Positions 50,476 to 59,951 of a stretch of 64,000 nt of DNA are shown here, piece by piece. Under the pieces are notes generated by a model that made no database searches, was not told where the DNA came from, and saw only the letters and a program-made list of their open reading frames with translations. The stretch is from Nonomuraea rhodomycinica (GTDB lineage Bacteria; Actinomycetota; Actinomycetes; Streptosporangiales; Streptosporangiaceae). The DNA is taken from the NCBI RefSeq assembly GCF_013363995.1, contig NZ_JABWGO010000001.1:1621222-1685221 (forward strand), written 5' to 3'. The stretch's first letter is position 1; the number at the start of each line of letters is the position of its first letter. A program made the translations under genes and the position numbers.

Positions 50476-52666
50476 CTGTCGCCTCCACATCCGTCCTCTC
50501 CAGGGCCGCGGCCATGGTCGAGCCGGCGGACGTTCCCGGGCCGGCCGCCGTGGCGGAAACCGAAGGCGGACCCGGCGCCGGCGCCCGAGCCGGCGGCGGC
50601 TCCGAGACCTGCGCCAGCGGCAGCCTCGCGCGGACCAGCGTGCCGCCCTCCGCAGGGCAGCTCACCTCGCAGTCGCCGCCCAGCTCGGCCGTGCGCTCGC
50701 GCAACGACAGCATGCCGACCCCGGCGACGACGTCCGGGCCGATGCCGCGCCCGTCGTCGCGGACCAGCACCTCCAGCGTGCCCTCGCGCACGCCGAGCGT
50801 GACGTCGCAGCGCCGCGCGCCGGAGTGCCGCACCACGTTGGCCAGCGCCTCCGACACGATACGGTACGCCGCCACCTCCACCGCGGCCGGCAGCGCGGCG
50901 AGCCCGTCGCCGGAGACGGCCACGTGCGGCCCGCCGGAGCGCAGGCGGTCGGCCAGCTGCTCGACGGCGCGCAGCAGGCCGAGCTCGTCGAGCGCCGGCG
51001 GGCGCAGGTCGTGGACCAGCCGGCGGACGTCGGCCAGCACGGTGGTGACCTCGGCGGCCGTCTGCTCCAGGATGCGGTCCGACTCCGCGGGCGCGGACGC
51101 CGCGAGGTTGCGGGCCGCCTCGATGCGCAGCGCCACCGCGCCGAGGCTGGGTCCGAGCCCGTCGTGCAGGTCGCGCCGCAGCCGGCGGCGCTCCTCCTCG
51201 CGGGCGAGGACGAGCCGGGCCCGGATGCGCTGCAGGTCTGTGCTCAGCTCGCTGGCGCGCGCCGCCGCGGCGGCCTGCCGGACGAGGTCGCCGAGCAGCC
51301 GCTGGTCGCGTTCGGTGAGGTCGGCCCGGCACAGCACCAGGCGGCCCACCGCCTCGCCGCGGTAGGCGACGGGCAGCGACAGCGACGGCCCGCGCGGCGA
51401 GCCGTGCTCGACCACCGACCGCACGCCGCCGGGCCGTTCGATCTCCACCCGCACGTACGGCAGGCGGAACGCCTCGGCCACCGTCGTGGCCAGCGCGCGG
51501 AGCTGGTCGTCCGGGTCGGTGGCGAGTTCGAGGCGCTGGGCCAGCGTGGAGACCGTGGCGTACGGGTCGTCGCGCGCGCCGCGGGCCAGCCGCCGGGCCG
51601 CCCGCCACAGCCAGGTGCGCAGCGGCGCGTAGGCCACCGCCACGATCGCCATCGCGGTCAGCGCCGACTCGCGCTCCCCGAGCACGCTGCCCGCCACGGT
51701 GAACACGACGATGTCGATCACGACGGCCAGGGCCGCGAGCAGGCCGTACAGGAAGGTGGCCGGCAGCAGCCGGTCGATGTCGTAGAGGCGGTACTTGGTC
51801 ACCGCGACCAGCACCGCGCAGGAGGTGAGGCCGAGCGCGACGCACAGCAGCACCGCGGGCACTCCCGGCGGCGTGACGAGCGGCAGCAGCAGCACGAACA
51901 TGTCCACCAGCGCCGCCCACGTCAGCCAGCGGATCTGCGCCCGCCGCTCAGGGTCCGCGGCGCGGTAGCGGCGCACGACGACCGCGAACGGCACCACCAG
52001 GCTCACCGGCACCGCCGCCTGGGCCACCGCGATCAGCGGCTGCCACACCTCGTACGGCAGGCCGACGCTGAGCAGGTCGAGGTCGAGCCGGGCGATCCCG
52101 GCGGGCAGCTCGGAGGCCCAGTGCCGGCTCAGCACGTCCATCGGCACGAGCAGCCAGACCACCGCCTGGAACGCGGTCAGGCCGAGGCTGGCCAGCGACA
52201 GCCACCGCCATCCCCTCGCGGCAGGCAGGCGGCCGTCCGGGAACAGCAGGATCAGCAGCGGCAGCCAAACGAGCAGCAGCGCTCCGAACCGGGCGTACAG
52301 CCAGTACGCCAGAGCCGCCCCCGGCGTCCCCGGGGACCCGTAGACGGCGTGCAGGGACCAGGCGTCGGAGAAGCCGTTCAGCCCCCACAGGACCCCGGAC
52401 AGCACCAGCACCCAGGCGACCGGGTGCCGGGGCAGCCGCCGCAGCAGCAGCGCGCCCGGCACGACCTGGGCCAGGCCGGCCACGGCGTACGGCCAGCTCA
52501 CCTCGTCCAGGTCGGCGCCCGGCGGGACGGCGACGCCGGCGTTGACCACGTCGAGGACGACCGTGCCGGCCGTGAGCGCGACCACGAGGAGCGTCACCGC
52601 CACCGCCACGATCACGGGCGGGCGGGCGGCGCTCGCCGGCGCCCCGACCGGTCCGGTTTTCGTCAT
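50465..52666 (-). CDS. large multi-TM sensor histidine kinase
   Basis: 733 residues. Eight to ten membrane helices fill the first ~340 residues, then a GAF-like region (~370-500: DDPYATVSTLAQRLELATDPDDQLRALATTVAEAF and GEAVGRLVLCRADLTERDQRLLGDLVRQAA), HisKA_3 with His in EEERRRLRRDLHDGLGPSLGAVALRIEAA, and HATPase (RIVSEALANVVRHSGA, VRDDGRGIGPDVVAGVGMLSLRERTAELGG). The membrane part resembles a transporter-like sensor with no large external domain. Tandem palindromes just upstream suggest autoregulation by the partner regulator. Confidence 0.9.
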   Translation of the reverse strand: MTKTGPVGAPASAARPPVIVAVAVTLLVVALTAGTVVLDVVNAGVAVPPGADLDEVSWPYAVAGLAQVVPGALLLRRLPRHPVAWVLVLSGVLWGLNGFSDAWSLHAVYGSPGTPGAALAYWLYARFGALLLVWLPLLILLFPDGRLPAARGWRWLSLASLGLTAFQAVVWLLVPMDVLSRHWASELPAGIARLDLDLLSVGLPYEVWQPLIAVAQAAVPVSLVVPFAVVVRRYRAADPERRAQIRWLTWAALVDMFVLLLPLVTPPGVPAVLLCVALGLTSCAVLVAVTKYRLYDIDRLLPATFLYGLLAALAVVIDIVVFTVAGSVLGERESALTAMAIVAVAYAPLRTWLWRAARRLARGARDDPYATVSTLAQRLELATDPDDQLRALATTVAEAFRLPYVRVEIERPGGVRSVVEHGSPRGPSLSLPVAYRGEAVGRLVLCRADLTERDQRLLGDLVRQAAAAARASELSTDLQRIRARLVLAREEERRRLRRDLHDGLGPSLGAVALRIEAARNLAASAPAESDRILEQTAAEVTTVLADVRRLVHDLRPPALDELGLLRAVEQLADRLRSGGPHVAVSGDGLAALPAAVEVAAYRIVSEALANVVRHSGARRCDVTLGVREGTLEVLVRDDGRGIGPDVVAGVGMLSLRERTAELGGDCEVSCPAEGGTLVRARLPLAQVSEPPPARAPAPGPPSVSATAAGPGTSAGSTMAAALERTDVEATGVR

Positions 52667-52696
52667 TCGAGCATTGTCGCCGGTTTTGTGTCCCGT

Positions 52697-52723
52697 TGTC
52701 CCGGGACACCGTGTCCCGGGACA
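52697..52723. promoter_or_regulatory. tandem TGTCCCGGGACA palindromes upstream of the sensor kinase
   Basis: Two identical perfect 12-bp palindromes (52697-52708, 52712-52723) separated by CCG, 15 bp centre to centre, 31-57 bp before the kinase ATG. A further TGTCCC half-site lies at 52689-52694. Likely site for the cognate LuxR-type regulator. Confidence 0.7.
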
Positions 52724-52767
52724 GGCGTCTCAGGGCGGTGGGACCGGGGACGCCTCCGGCTGGCCGG

Positions 52768-55035
52768 TCAGCTTCCGGTCGGCTTGCCCTCCAGGCCCGC
52801 CAGGTACGCGCGGGCCACCTTGAGCGCCCCCGCGCGCGCCTCCTTCTTCGCCATGAGCCGGACCTTGGGCGAGTTGGTGGGCTCGTCGTCGCGGTGCTGC
52901 TGCCCCGCGTAGTCCACCGCGACGACCAGCGCGCCCTTGCGGATCATCACGGTCGTGCTGCCGGCGAACACCACGCCCCGCCGGTACGTGAGGTACTGGC
53001 TGTAGGCGGCGTCGCCCATGCCCTTGATGTCGGTCAGCTCGTCCCAGGCGACCTCCTTCGTGGAGAAGGACTCCATGGACTTGTTGCCGCCGCGCCGGCT
53101 CGCGTAGAACGTACTGGCCGCGCCGGGATCGGGCGCCCCCGCCCGGTTGACGAACCGGTGCGTGGTGATCAGCACGCTGCGGACCTTCGTGACGCCGCCG
53201 CCTGCGTCGATCTTGCGGTTGAGCCAGCGGCACTCGTTCTGGGTCTCCGCGCCCGTCGTGCTGCCCGTCGCCTTGGTCTCGGCGTCCGGCACCAGGGCGG
53301 TCGCCGCCTTCCCCGCCGCCACGCAGTCGGCGGGCATGGCCGCCAGGGGCGTCGGCGACGGCGAGGGCGTGGCGGTCGGGAGCGAGGGCGAGGGCGTGGA
53401 GATCTTGAGCGGCTGGGCCAGCACGTCGGGGTGCGCGGCCTTCCACGCGGCCACGCCCTTGGCGATCTGGCCGACGAGACCGGTGACCTCGCGGATGGCG
53501 TTGTCCTCGGTGATCGACTGGACGGTCTTGTTGGTGAGCACCGCGGCGTCCTTGCGCCGCTGGTCGGCCTGGTACTTGACCTCGATGGTCATGTCACCGA
53601 CCCGGGCGTGGGCCTCGCCGTAGGAGTACCACAGCACGCTGCCCGAGCGCCGCCACACGTACTGGGCGAACGCGCCGTCGCCGACGCCCTGGAGGTCCGT
53701 GACCTTGGAGGTGTAGTCCTTGTCGCCCTTCTTCGCGGTGGGTTTGGCGGTCTCGGCGTACTTGGCGCCGCCGCGGTCGATCTCGAACGAGTTCTGCGCC
53801 ATCGACCGGCCGGTCTTCGCGCCGTCGCCGCGGTGCTGGTCGACCCTGACCTCGATCTGGCGGCTGCGCCAGTACTCGCCGAACGAGATGCGAGGGTTCG
53901 CCCAGGTGCAGTCGAAGTTGATCGTGTAGTCGGTGGACCGGGAGTCGCCGGTGACCTTCGCCTCGGGCACGAGCCGGTCGATCGTCTCCTTGGGCAGCAT
54001 GGCGCACACGTCCGGGCCGGGCACGGGGCCGTTCGCCGGCTTGGACGTCTTGGCCGCGGGCTCCTCACCGGCGGACGTCCTGCCGTACACGAGGTACGCG
54101 CCGCCGGCGCCGCCCGCCAGCAGGAGCGCCACGCCCGCGGCCACGACGGGCGTCACCCAGGGGCGGCGCGCCTTCGGGCGGGCGGGGGTGGGGGCTCCTC
54201 CGGTGGGGAGGTCCAGGCCGACGGACGAGGGCATGGTGACCGGCCCGCCGTCCGTGGTCGCCGGCCGACCGGGTCCGGGGCCATGAGCGTTCTGGGCGGG
54301 CGGGCCGTACGGGATGCCGGGAGGCGGTGCGCCGTACGGCTGAGGCGCGGGGCCCTGGGACGGTCCCGAAGGCGGGCCGCCGTACGGGGCGGGCATGCCC
54401 TCTGGCGAGGCGGAGGGACCGGCGTCCGGCCGGACGGGCGGCCCGGCGGGCGCTCCCGAGGGCGGCCCGGCCGGCGAGCCCGGAGACGGCGATGCGGGCG
54501 ACGGAGACGCGGGAGACGGTGATGCGGGAGACGGTGACGCGGGAGGCCAGACCGGCGCCCCGAAACCGGGACCCGAAGGGGCCCCGGAGTGAGGACCGGG
54601 CTGGGCCCTGAAGTCAGGACCTGCGAAGTCAGGACCAGCGGAGTGAGGACCGGATGGCGGCCCGGCCGGAGCACCGTTCGGAGCCTCCGCTGGAGCACCG
54701 GCGGGAGGACCCGGCGGCGGGCCGGCGGGGGCAGGGACCGGGCGGCCCTCGTACGGCTCCGCCTGCGGCTCCCACGGAACGAACGCGCCAGGCACCGGCG
54801 ACCCCTGCGACGGCGGGAACCCCGGCGGGCCGGCGTACGGCGGCTGCGGGCCCCCAGAAGGCGGCGGAGAGCCCTGCGGCCCCGGCTGGGACGGCGGGTG
54901 ACCCTGCGGCCCGGCCTGCGGGGACGGCGGCTGGAACCCGGGCGGCGGCGCCGCGGGCCCGGCCGGTGGCTCGGACGGGCCGCCCGGCCCCGGGCGGGGG
55001 TTGTGCGGGGGCTCGTTCCGGCTACCGGCATTCAC
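52768..55035 (-). CDS. single-TM surface protein with Pro-rich head and duplicated Cys-X~35-Cys-X-Trp domain
   Basis: 755 residues. The first ~265 are cytosolic and extremely Pro/Gly/Ala-rich with short repeats (GPPSG, SPASPSPASP). One membrane helix (WVTPVVAAGVALLLAGGAGGAYLVY) follows, then two extracytoplasmic modules. Module 1 begins VCAMLPKETIDRLVPEAKV with FDCTWAN; module 2 begins DCVAAGKAATALVPDAETK with NECRWLN. The same module occurs once in each kinase encoded upstream. It resembles DUF3558-type sensors. GTG 55035 follows AGGAG by 6 nt. Probably a partner or substrate of those kinases; no enzymatic motif is present. Confidence 0.82.
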   Translation of the reverse strand: MNAGSRNEPPHNPRPGPGGPSEPPAGPAAPPPGFQPPSPQAGPQGHPPSQPGPQGSPPPSGGPQPPYAGPPGFPPSQGSPVPGAFVPWEPQAEPYEGRPVPAPAGPPPGPPAGAPAEAPNGAPAGPPSGPHSAGPDFAGPDFRAQPGPHSGAPSGPGFGAPVWPPASPSPASPSPASPSPASPSPGSPAGPPSGAPAGPPVRPDAGPSASPEGMPAPYGGPPSGPSQGPAPQPYGAPPPGIPYGPPAQNAHGPGPGRPATTDGGPVTMPSSVGLDLPTGGAPTPARPKARRPWVTPVVAAGVALLLAGGAGGAYLVYGRTSAGEEPAAKTSKPANGPVPGPDVCAMLPKETIDRLVPEAKVTGDSRSTDYTINFDCTWANPRISFGEYWRSRQIEVRVDQHRGDGAKTGRSMAQNSFEIDRGGAKYAETAKPTAKKGDKDYTSKVTDLQGVGDGAFAQYVWRRSGSVLWYSYGEAHARVGDMTIEVKYQADQRRKDAAVLTNKTVQSITEDNAIREVTGLVGQIAKGVAAWKAAHPDVLAQPLKISTPSPSLPTATPSPSPTPLAAMPADCVAAGKAATALVPDAETKATGSTTGAETQNECRWLNRKIDAGGGVTKVRSVLITTHRFVNRAGAPDPGAASTFYASRRGGNKSMESFSTKEVAWDELTDIKGMGDAAYSQYLTYRRGVVFAGSTTVMIRKGALVVAVDYAGQQHRDDEPTNSPKVRLMAKKEARAGALKVARAYLAGLEGKPTGS

Positions 55036-55188
55036 GAGGGACTCCTGAGGATTCGTCCTGACATGCGACTGAACATGCTAGTGAAAGCGGTGATGCGGCA
55101 CTCGCCGATCCACCCAGAGCGCCCACGTCCTCCAGCGCCACGGCCCCGCCCCCAGGGTCCGGGCGGGCACCAGGGACCCGGCGACAGG

Positions 55189-56622
55189 TCATCCCCCGAG
55201 CGCCGCCGACACCGTCCGCGCGGCCGTGAGCACCGTCTCCTTGCCGCCTCCCGCGTCCTTGAGCGGCACGTCGCCGCGCTCCAGCGTCACCTGCCCGATG
55301 AGGTTGCTCAGGCGGAACAGCACCACATCGTGGCTGATGCCCTCCTTCAGGGTGGAGAGCTTGAAGGAGGTCTGCGCGTACGCGGCCTCGCCCACCTCCT
55401 TCACATCCTGCCCCTCGCCGGTGACCGTGCGGAACACCGTGCCCTTCGCGCCCACCCTTCCGGCGCGCTCGCTGGCGTACCTGCGCTCGGCCACCTGGGG
55501 GCCGCCGAGGTCGTCGGCCGGCCGCTCGGCCCAGACCTCGACGGTCAGCGTGCGCGGCGCTGGGGCCCCGTCGAGCTTCCACTGGCACATGCCCCACCGG
55601 GGCGCCGTCCGCAGCACCTTCCCGCCCAGCAGCTCGACGGCCAGGGCGTCGCCGACCAGCCCGCACGGGTCGGGCGCCGCGGCGAACCTCCCGGTCTCGG
55701 GCGTCCCCTTGAGCGCCGTGACCCCGTACCAGCCGGCCACGCCCACCAGGACGGCGGCCACGGCCGCCACCGGGGCGAGCCACCAGCGGCGACGGCGGCG
55801 GACAGGCTCGGCCAGCGCGCTCAGCCGCTCCCGCACGAGGCCCGCCGGCGGGCGCGTGACCGGGTCCTTGGCGAGCATCGCCATGATGAGCCCGCCGAGC
55901 TCGGGTCCGGCCCGTTCCGGGAACGGGGGGTCGTGCAGCAGCACCGCCGCCGCGACGGCGGCCGGCATCGACCGCTCGAACGGCGCCCTGCCCTCGGCGG
56001 CCACGTACAGGGCCGCGCCGAGCGACCACAGGTCGGACGCGGAGCCGGCGGCCTGCTGGTTCAGCCGTTCGGGCGCCATGTAGCCGAGCGAGCCGCCGCC
56101 CGAGGTGGGGCCCGCCCCGTTCTGGCCGTACAGAGGCACGGCGATGCCGAAGTCGGTGAGCATGGCCGAGCCGTCGGCGTCGATCAGGATGTTGGCCGGC
56201 TTGACGTCGTGGTGGAGCATGCCGTTCATGTGCGCGGTCTCCAGCGCCGACAGCACGCTCAGCCCGATGCGCGCCACCTCCTCGGGCGGCAGCGGTCCGC
56301 GCTCCTTGACCACCTTGTCCAGCGAGCGCCCGGTGACCAGGTCCATGATGATCCACGGCTGATCGCCGTCGAGCACCACGTCGTGGACCATGACGATCGC
56401 CGGGTCGCGCAGCCGCCCGGCGGAGCGGGCCTCGTGAATGGCGCGGTCGGCGAACGCGGCCCGCTGCGGCGGGGTCAGGCCCGGCGGCACGCGGACCTGC
56501 TTGACCGCCACCTGCCGGTCGAGCGTCTCGTCGATCGCCCGCCAGACCGTGCCCGCGCCGCCCTCGCCGAGCCGCTCGACCAGGCGGTAGCGGCCGGCCA
56601 GCCGATAGGCGTCAGCCCGCAC
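55189..56622 (-). CDS. membrane Ser/Thr protein kinase, non-RD type, with external Cys-pair module
   Basis: 477 residues. Kinase lobe: LGEGGAGTVW, Lys41 (AVKQV), catalytic HHDVKPAN (Asp139) in which the usual HRD Arg is His, and DFG at 157-159. One membrane helix (~280-297) follows a basic RRRRRWW stop, then an external module DPCGLVGDALAVELLGGK...MCQWKLDG of the kind found in the next two proteins. There are no PASTA repeats. A non-RD kinase may not need activation-loop phosphorylation. The start overlaps the end of the upstream kinase gene by 11 bp, so the two are coupled. Confidence 0.9.
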   Translation of the reverse strand: MRADAYRLAGRYRLVERLGEGGAGTVWRAIDETLDRQVAVKQVRVPPGLTPPQRAAFADRAIHEARSAGRLRDPAIVMVHDVVLDGDQPWIIMDLVTGRSLDKVVKERGPLPPEEVARIGLSVLSALETAHMNGMLHHDVKPANILIDADGSAMLTDFGIAVPLYGQNGAGPTSGGGSLGYMAPERLNQQAAGSASDLWSLGAALYVAAEGRAPFERSMPAAVAAAVLLHDPPFPERAGPELGGLIMAMLAKDPVTRPPAGLVRERLSALAEPVRRRRRWWLAPVAAVAAVLVGVAGWYGVTALKGTPETGRFAAAPDPCGLVGDALAVELLGGKVLRTAPRWGMCQWKLDGAPAPRTLTVEVWAERPADDLGGPQVAERRYASERAGRVGAKGTVFRTVTGEGQDVKEVGEAAYAQTSFKLSTLKEGISHDVVLFRLSNLIGQVTLERGDVPLKDAGGGKETVLTAARTVSAALGG

Positions 56623-58114
56623 GGCGCAACGCCTGCTCGGTGGCCCGCGCCGCGTCCAGCACGGTGCGCTTGATGTCGTCGTCGGTGGGCCGGTCGCCCA
56701 GCGTGGTGTACTCGACCCGCACCACGAGGTTGGCCAGCCGGAAGTAGACGTGGGCGCTGTGCATCCGGCCCGTCGGCCCCTTCATCTCGTAGCCGAACGC
56801 CTCCTCCCCGATCCCCGTCACGGCGTGGACGGGGGTGAGGGTGGCCTTGTTGGAGCCCGTCGCGCCGACCTCGGGCCAGGTCCAGTCGATCTGCCGGTAC
56901 TTCCCCCATTTGATCTTCTGGTTCTCGAACAGGATGTGCGCCGAGGCCGGCGTCATCGACCACGGGTCGGCCGTGTCGGAGTCGTTCTGGAGCTGGAGGC
57001 CGATCCCCGTCTTGGGGATGGTCCAGCCGCAGGTGGGTCCCTCCTCGTTGGAGCTGCGCTCACCGGCCGGGGGCTTCTGGACCCGCAGGAGCCGGGCGAC
57101 GTCCTCGCCCGGCAGCACCGCGCACACGTCCATCGGCACGGTGAACGCCTCGGGAAGCCCGTCGCCCCGCTGCCGCACCAGCAGGAACACGCCGGCGCCC
57201 ACGACGGCGAGCGCGACGACGGCGGCCACGGCCCCCCACAGGAGGCCCTTGCGGGGGCGCCGCACCCGGCCGGGGGCGGTCATCTCGTGCGTGACGGTCA
57301 GGCGCGGCGACTGGCCGGCCGCCACCTGCCGGAGCGCGTCGCGGGCGGTGCGGGCGTCCGGCCTGGCGAACGGGTGGCGCGCGGTCAGCGCCGCGATCAC
57401 CGGGCCGATGTGGCCGCCGACCTCGGGCGGCGGCGTGGTCAGCGTCGCGGTGATCCGCTCGCCGGCCGTGCCGCCGTACATCGGCCGGCCCTCGACCGCG
57501 TAGTACAGCGTGGCCCCGACCGACCACAGGTCGCTGGCCGGGCCGCCCGGGTCGCCGTCCAGCCGCTCCGGGGCGATGAACCCCGGCGAGCCGATCGTCA
57601 GGCCCTGCTCGGTGATCGCGGCCTGGCCCTCCTGGCGCGCGATGCCGAAGTCGGTCAGGACCACCCGGCCCGTGTCGGTGATGAACACGTTGCCCGGCTT
57701 CACGTCGCGGTGCTGCAACCCCTGCGCGTGGGCGGCGGCCAGCGCCTCCAGCAGGTCGGCGCCGACCCGGGCCGCGTGCTCCTGCGGCATCGGGCCGTGC
57801 CGCTTGACCACGTCGGCCAGGCTGCCGCCCCGCAGCAGCTCCATGACCAGCCACGGGCGGCCGTACTCGACGATGACGTCGTGCAGGGCCACGATGCCGG
57901 GGTGGCGCAGCCTGGCGGTGGCCTGCGCCTCGCGCACGGCCCGCGTGACCAGCTCGTTCCGCTCCGCGGCGGGCAGCCCTTCGGGCAGCGTCAGCTCCTT
58001 GACCGCCACCTCGCGATCGAGCATCTCGTCCCTGGCCAGCCACACCTTCCCCATGCCTCCGGCGCCGAGCTGGACGATCAGGGAGTAGCGGCCGGCGAGT
58101 CTTCCGCCAGACAT
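56612..58114 (-). CDS. membrane Ser/Thr protein kinase, RD type, with external Cys-pair module
   Basis: 500 residues. Gly loop LGAGGMGKVW, Lys39 (AVKEL), HRDVKPGN (Asp137), DFG at 155-157, and SPGFIAPERL. A membrane helix (~288-308: LLWGAVAAVVALAVVGAGVFLLV) is followed by an external module VCAVLPGEDVARLL...TCGWTIPK, then a long sheet-rich domain. As an RD kinase it may activate the non-RD partner by phosphorylation; that is an inference. ATG 58114 lies 7 nt after TAGTCT (minus strand), a likely leaderless promoter for the three-gene sensor operon. Confidence 0.92.
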   Translation of the reverse strand: MSGGRLAGRYSLIVQLGAGGMGKVWLARDEMLDREVAVKELTLPEGLPAAERNELVTRAVREAQATARLRHPGIVALHDVIVEYGRPWLVMELLRGGSLADVVKRHGPMPQEHAARVGADLLEALAAAHAQGLQHRDVKPGNVFITDTGRVVLTDFGIARQEGQAAITEQGLTIGSPGFIAPERLDGDPGGPASDLWSVGATLYYAVEGRPMYGGTAGERITATLTTPPPEVGGHIGPVIAALTARHPFARPDARTARDALRQVAAGQSPRLTVTHEMTAPGRVRRPRKGLLWGAVAAVVALAVVGAGVFLLVRQRGDGLPEAFTVPMDVCAVLPGEDVARLLRVQKPPAGERSSNEEGPTCGWTIPKTGIGLQLQNDSDTADPWSMTPASAHILFENQKIKWGKYRQIDWTWPEVGATGSNKATLTPVHAVTGIGEEAFGYEMKGPTGRMHSAHVYFRLANLVVRVEYTTLGDRPTDDDIKRTVLDAARATEQALRRAG

Positions 58115-58202
58115 ACCCGGAAGACTAACTAATGATCATGATGAAGGGTTATTCGTCGGGCGGACGCACAACTGTCGGTGGCCGACTCTATGGTCTTGGA
58201 TC

Positions 58203-59933
58203 GTGGACGCGGTACAAGGCACCCTCGACGAGCTCGGCACCCCGCTGAGTGACGTCACGTTCGTCGTCTTCGACCTGGAGACGACCGGCGGCTCGCCGGC
58301 CGAGCACCAGATCACCGAGATCGGCGCGGTCAAGGTGCGGGCCGGCGAGGTGCTGGGCGAGTTCTCCACGCTGGTCGATCCGGGCGGCCCGATCCCGCCG
58401 TTCATCTCGGTGCTCACCGGCATCACCGACGCCATGGTCGTGGCGGCGCCGCGCATCGAGGCGGTGCTGCCGAGCTTCCTCGAGTTCATCCAGGGCACCA
58501 CGCTGGTCGCGCACAACGCGGGCTTCGACACCCGCTTCGTCAAGGCGGCCTGCGCCGCCCACGGCTACCCGCCGCCGGCCAACCCGGTCGTCGACACCGT
58601 CGACCTGGCCCGGCGGGTGCTGACCCGCGACGAGACGCCCAACAGCAAGCTGGCCACGCTGGCCCGGTTCTTCCGCAGCCCCGCCGACCCGTGCCACCGT
58701 GCCCTGCAGGACGCCAGGGCCACCGTGCACGTCCTGCACGGGCTGATCGAGCGGGCGGGATCGTTCCAGGTCCACACGCTGGAGGAGCTGAAGTCGTTCG
58801 TCCGCGCCCCCACGCCCGAGCAGCAGCGCAAGCGCCACCTCGCCGAGTCGGTGCCGCACTCCCCCGGCGTCTACCTGTTCGAGGACGAGCGCGGCGAGGT
58901 GCTCTACATCGGCAAGAGCACCAACCTGCGCAACCGCGTGCGCTCCTATTTCACCGCCAGCGAGACCCGGCCGCGCATCCGCGAGATGATCGGCATCGCC
59001 GAACGGGTCCGCCACATCGTCTGCGCCACGGCGTTAGAGGCAGAGGTGCGGGAGCTGCGCCTCATCGGCGGCGCCAAGCCCCGCTACAACCGCCGTTCCC
59101 GCTTCCCGGAGAAGGTCGTCTGGCTCAAGCTCACCCAGGAACCGTTCCCCCGGCTGTCGATCGTGCGCGAGATCAAGGACGACGGCGCCGCCTACCTCGG
59201 CCCGTTCGGCAACAACCGCTCCGCCGACGACGCCCGCCTCGCCCTGCAGGAGGCGGTGCCGCTGCGCCAGTGCACCCAGCCGATGACGCTGCGCACCCGC
59301 CGGGCGGCGTGCGTGCTGCTGGAGATGGGCCGCTGCGGCGCGCCCTGCGAGGGGCGGCAGAGCCAGGCCGAGTACGCCCTGCACGCCGAGGCGGCGCGCC
59401 GGGCCATGACGCTCGACGCCTCGCCCGTCCTGGCCGCCGTGACCGCCCGCATGGAGCGGCTGTCGGCCGAGCAGCGCTACGAGGAGGCGTCGATCGACCG
59501 TGACCGGCTGGCCGCGTTCGTCCGCACGGCCGCGCGCATGCAGCGCCTGTCCGCGATCACGCGCATCCCGCAGCTCATCGCCGCCAGCCCCGCCTTCGAC
59601 GGCGGCTGGGACATCCACGTCATCCGGTACGGCCGGCTCGCGGCGGCCGGGGTCATGCCGCGCGGCGCCCACCCCGTGCCGTTCGTCGAGTCGCTGGCGG
59701 CCCGCGCCGAGACCGTCCTGCCGGGGGCGGGGCCGATCCACGCGGCCAGCGCCGAGGAGACGGAGTGCATCCTGCGCTGGCTGGAGTCGCCGGGGGTGCG
59801 GCTGGTGGAGGTCGACGGCGACTGGGCGCTGCCCATCCACGGGGCGGCCCGCCACAAGGCCCGCATCGAGCTCGCCTACCGGCCGCTCGCCGCCGATCGC
59901 TCCCGCTCCCGCGAGGGCCGGCCCTTGCGCTGA
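58203..59933 (+). CDS. DEDD 3'-5' exonuclease fused to GIY-YIG (UvrC/Cho-like) nuclease
   Basis: 576 residues. Residues ~15-185 are a DnaQ-like exonuclease with FDLETTG (Asp24, Glu26), HNAGFDTRF and HRALQDARAT. Residues ~215-300 are a GIY-YIG nuclease (SPGVYLFEDERGEVLYIGKSTNLRNRV), followed by a UvrC-type region with EEVRELR-like EAEVRELRLIGGAKPRYN and the Cys-containing RRAACVLLEMGRCGAPCEG. It lacks the UvrC RNase H-like and HhH domains. Actinobacterial homologues (Rv2191) sit beside qcrCAB as here. Probable role: incision/degradation in DNA repair. GTG 58203 follows TATGGT by 8 nt. Confidence 0.9.
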   Translation: MDAVQGTLDELGTPLSDVTFVVFDLETTGGSPAEHQITEIGAVKVRAGEVLGEFSTLVDPGGPIPPFISVLTGITDAMVVAAPRIEAVLPSFLEFIQGTTLVAHNAGFDTRFVKAACAAHGYPPPANPVVDTVDLARRVLTRDETPNSKLATLARFFRSPADPCHRALQDARATVHVLHGLIERAGSFQVHTLEELKSFVRAPTPEQQRKRHLAESVPHSPGVYLFEDERGEVLYIGKSTNLRNRVRSYFTASETRPRIREMIGIAERVRHIVCATALEAEVRELRLIGGAKPRYNRRSRFPEKVVWLKLTQEPFPRLSIVREIKDDGAAYLGPFGNNRSADDARLALQEAVPLRQCTQPMTLRTRRAACVLLEMGRCGAPCEGRQSQAEYALHAEAARRAMTLDASPVLAAVTARMERLSAEQRYEEASIDRDRLAAFVRTAARMQRLSAITRIPQLIAASPAFDGGWDIHVIRYGRLAAAGVMPRGAHPVPFVESLAARAETVLPGAGPIHAASAEETECILRWLESPGVRLVEVDGDWALPIHGAARHKARIELAYRPLAADRSRSREGRPLR

Positions 59934-59951
59934 CCCGATAGAGTTGGGGCC

